In this document: one piece after another, positions 62,401 to 64,000 of the stretch
How positions within the stretch are numbered: the first letter of the stretch is position 1
Layout: the number at the start of each line of letters is the position of its first letter
NCBI RefSeq assembly: GCF_021018805.1
Contig: NC_086247.1
Location: 118,579,094 to 118,643,093 of the forward strand
Source: Prinia subflava
Lineage: Eukaryota > Chordata > Aves > Passeriformes > Cisticolidae
Length of the DNA stretch: 64,000 nt
Direction: 5' to 3'
The notes under the pieces: model-generated
The model's input: the letters and a program-made list of their open reading frames with translations, nothing else
Databases searched by the model: none
What the model was told of the DNA's origin: nothing
Position numbers and translations under genes: made by a program

Positions 62401-64000
62401 TGTTTGGGAGAGGAAAATGGTTCACTCATTTTTGTGAGCCTGTTTCCTTTATTAGTTCTTTTTGTTTCAAAAATACCAATTTTAAAAACACATTACACCC
62501 ATAAGAGTTAACACTGAAGTTATGATGTAGTTCAATTGCATGTATGTAAAAGTTTACTTTCAAGAATAAAGGCCTAGACTTCCACCCCCACTCCCTGCCC
62601 TGTTGAAATGCAGCTCATGTTGGGATGGATATTCTGTAAAATATGGAGCCATATATAATGATGTAGGTCTTGAAAATGTTTGTTGAGGAATCCAAAACAA
62701 ACCCTGTGCTTTTTAAAAAATTTGTTTAGAATCATCAGTATTCACATAGAGTAAATAAAAGTAAAACGTAAAGTATTGAAAATGAAGCTGGGCTTCATGC
62801 CTGAGATGTTCTAAATAAAGTGGTTTTAGCCCAGAGATGGGCATGTGCACTGTCAGTGGTATCTGTGGGAGCTGTGTGTGGGCTATGCATTTAAAAGCAG
62901 GGTTGAATTTAGGGCAAAAGATGGAAAGGAAATACTTTTGTATGTGCGTATAGAACTTCAGTCTGCGAATATACTATGCGTGTGTGTGTGTACATATAAC
63001 AATATAAATATATAAAATAAAATCAACCCCATCTACTCTCATACCTTTTCATGTGTTTTATCCTGCCATCCTGTCCTATGTACTCTGGTTGGTTTGTGGC
63101 AGGGTTACTAAGGATAGGAGTAAACCAGCTGCTAAAGATACTTCCTTTCTTGCCTTTTTTTCCCCCCTGCAATAGATAAAACCTATTTTCATTCCTTTAG
63201 CAGTACAGAACTGAATTCTGTACAGCTGAATCAAGTATATGGCTCTAATGCATTAAAATACTTTTAAAACTTGCTACCTATGTATGTTTCTGGTTAACAG
63301 TGGCACTCTGGGAAGCTGCTCAGTAATGCCCAGAACTTAGAGAACCTTGTTTCCATTTTGTGACATCACTGTGGATCTGGGTTTGTTTTGGATCAGCTGT
63401 TTTCTCAGCCTTAAAATAGGATACCTAACTACCTCAATTAAGGAAATCTACTAAGGGACATGAGACCCCTTTGTTTACTGTCTCATGAAAATATCTTCAT
63501 ATTGTCAAGCCATTTAAAACAATAACAGAGTGGAAGGAAGAGGCAAGACAACTGATATATCTGGTAATTTACTGCATTCCTTGTGCAAGTCTGTGTTTCC
63601 AAAGGAACTACTTTGGTAGAAAGGAAAGGAGTGTCCTTTCCAAACATAGCCTTGGCAGGAGGTGAGGCACAGAGCTACAAGGGACACTCAACTACAAGAA
63701 AAGTTTGCCTTTAGTTTGCAAGAATTTTCTCTGTGATTTTCTGAGCTTTCTTCTTGACAGAAACTGAGGCAAGAACGGGGATTTTGGAAGCCAAGTTATA
63801 AGTACTAGGATTGTCATAGCAACAGGGTAAATCTCTAAAACTTCTGACATCTTAGCAGCCTAGAAAAGGGCCAGAGGTGATGGAAGATAGAGGTTGTGGT
63901 CACTTCGGACTACCAAATAAGAGGCAATATGAGCAGTAATGAACAAATTTATGACTTTGATCACAAGCAAGACCGATTGTTAATAGTCATCAGTTAATAT
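56424..64000. other. Upstream flank of GALNT15, no gene recognised
   Basis: AT-rich sequence without any ORF I recognise. Visible features are a 38-bp tandem duplication at 57705-57773, a somewhat CpG-containing open frame at 57212-57586 (minus, 124 codons, unrecognised), and a short (GT)n run near 62982-62993. Distal regulatory sequence for GALNT15 is possible, but nothing here is specific enough to annotate. Confidence 0.5.
57705..57773. repeat. 38-bp tandem duplication
   Basis: A T-run followed by CTTTCTTCATTATTACTTAC occurs twice, with starts 38 bases apart (57713 and 57751). The copies look identical by eye. Confidence 0.9.

Overview
The window looks like nuclear DNA of a bird, most likely a songbird-type genome. 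The evidence is AT-rich intronic and intergenic sequence, vertebrate split genes with GT-AG introns, several CR1 LINE fragments that end in the typical avian 3' tail, an ERVL-type LTR, and two CpG-rich promoter islands. No bacterial or plasmid features are present, and no CRISPR or RNA gene was recognised.

Three protein-coding genes are supported exon by exon, in the order OXNAD1 (minus, 3' part off the left edge), DPH3 (plus), GALNT15 (minus, complete). From my knowledge of human 3p25, the same three genes are neighbours there in the same relative orientations, so this is a conserved vertebrate block.

Layout. 1-8145: the first four recognisable exons of OXNAD1 on the minus strand (149 residues visible), separated by introns holding one CR1 tail. 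8146-12.8 kb: presumed 5' intron/UTR territory of OXNAD1, with CR1 debris at 9.34-10.39 kb (plus) and 12.09-12.42 kb (minus). 12.8-13.9 kb: CpG island serving OXNAD1 and DPH3 head to head, containing an almost perfect 24-bp minisatellite of about 9.6 copies. 13502-14293: DPH3, three small exons, 82 residues, with a candidate poly(A) signal near 15.74 kb. 15.8-31.3 kb: a gene desert with small duplications and an unrecognised dispersed repeat shared with the OXNAD1 side. 31549-56213: GALNT15, ten coding exons, 638 residues, with a CR1 copy in intron 6, an ERVL-type LTR in intron 1, and two CR1 copies beside a CpG island that lies downstream of the start codon. 56.4-64 kb: upstream flank with no recognised gene.

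The genes do not form one pathway. DPH3 is a small zinc/iron protein of diphthamide synthesis. OXNAD1 is a predicted mitochondrial flavin/NAD oxidoreductase. GALNT15 is a Golgi mucin-type O-glycosylation enzyme. DPH3 and OXNAD1 probably share a bidirectional promoter. I found no convincing new biological system. The most interesting items are the promoter minisatellite, the unrecognised dispersed repeat pair, a W-G-A-E-N variant in the GALNT15 catalytic motif, and the intragenic CpG island with a CTCF-like site.
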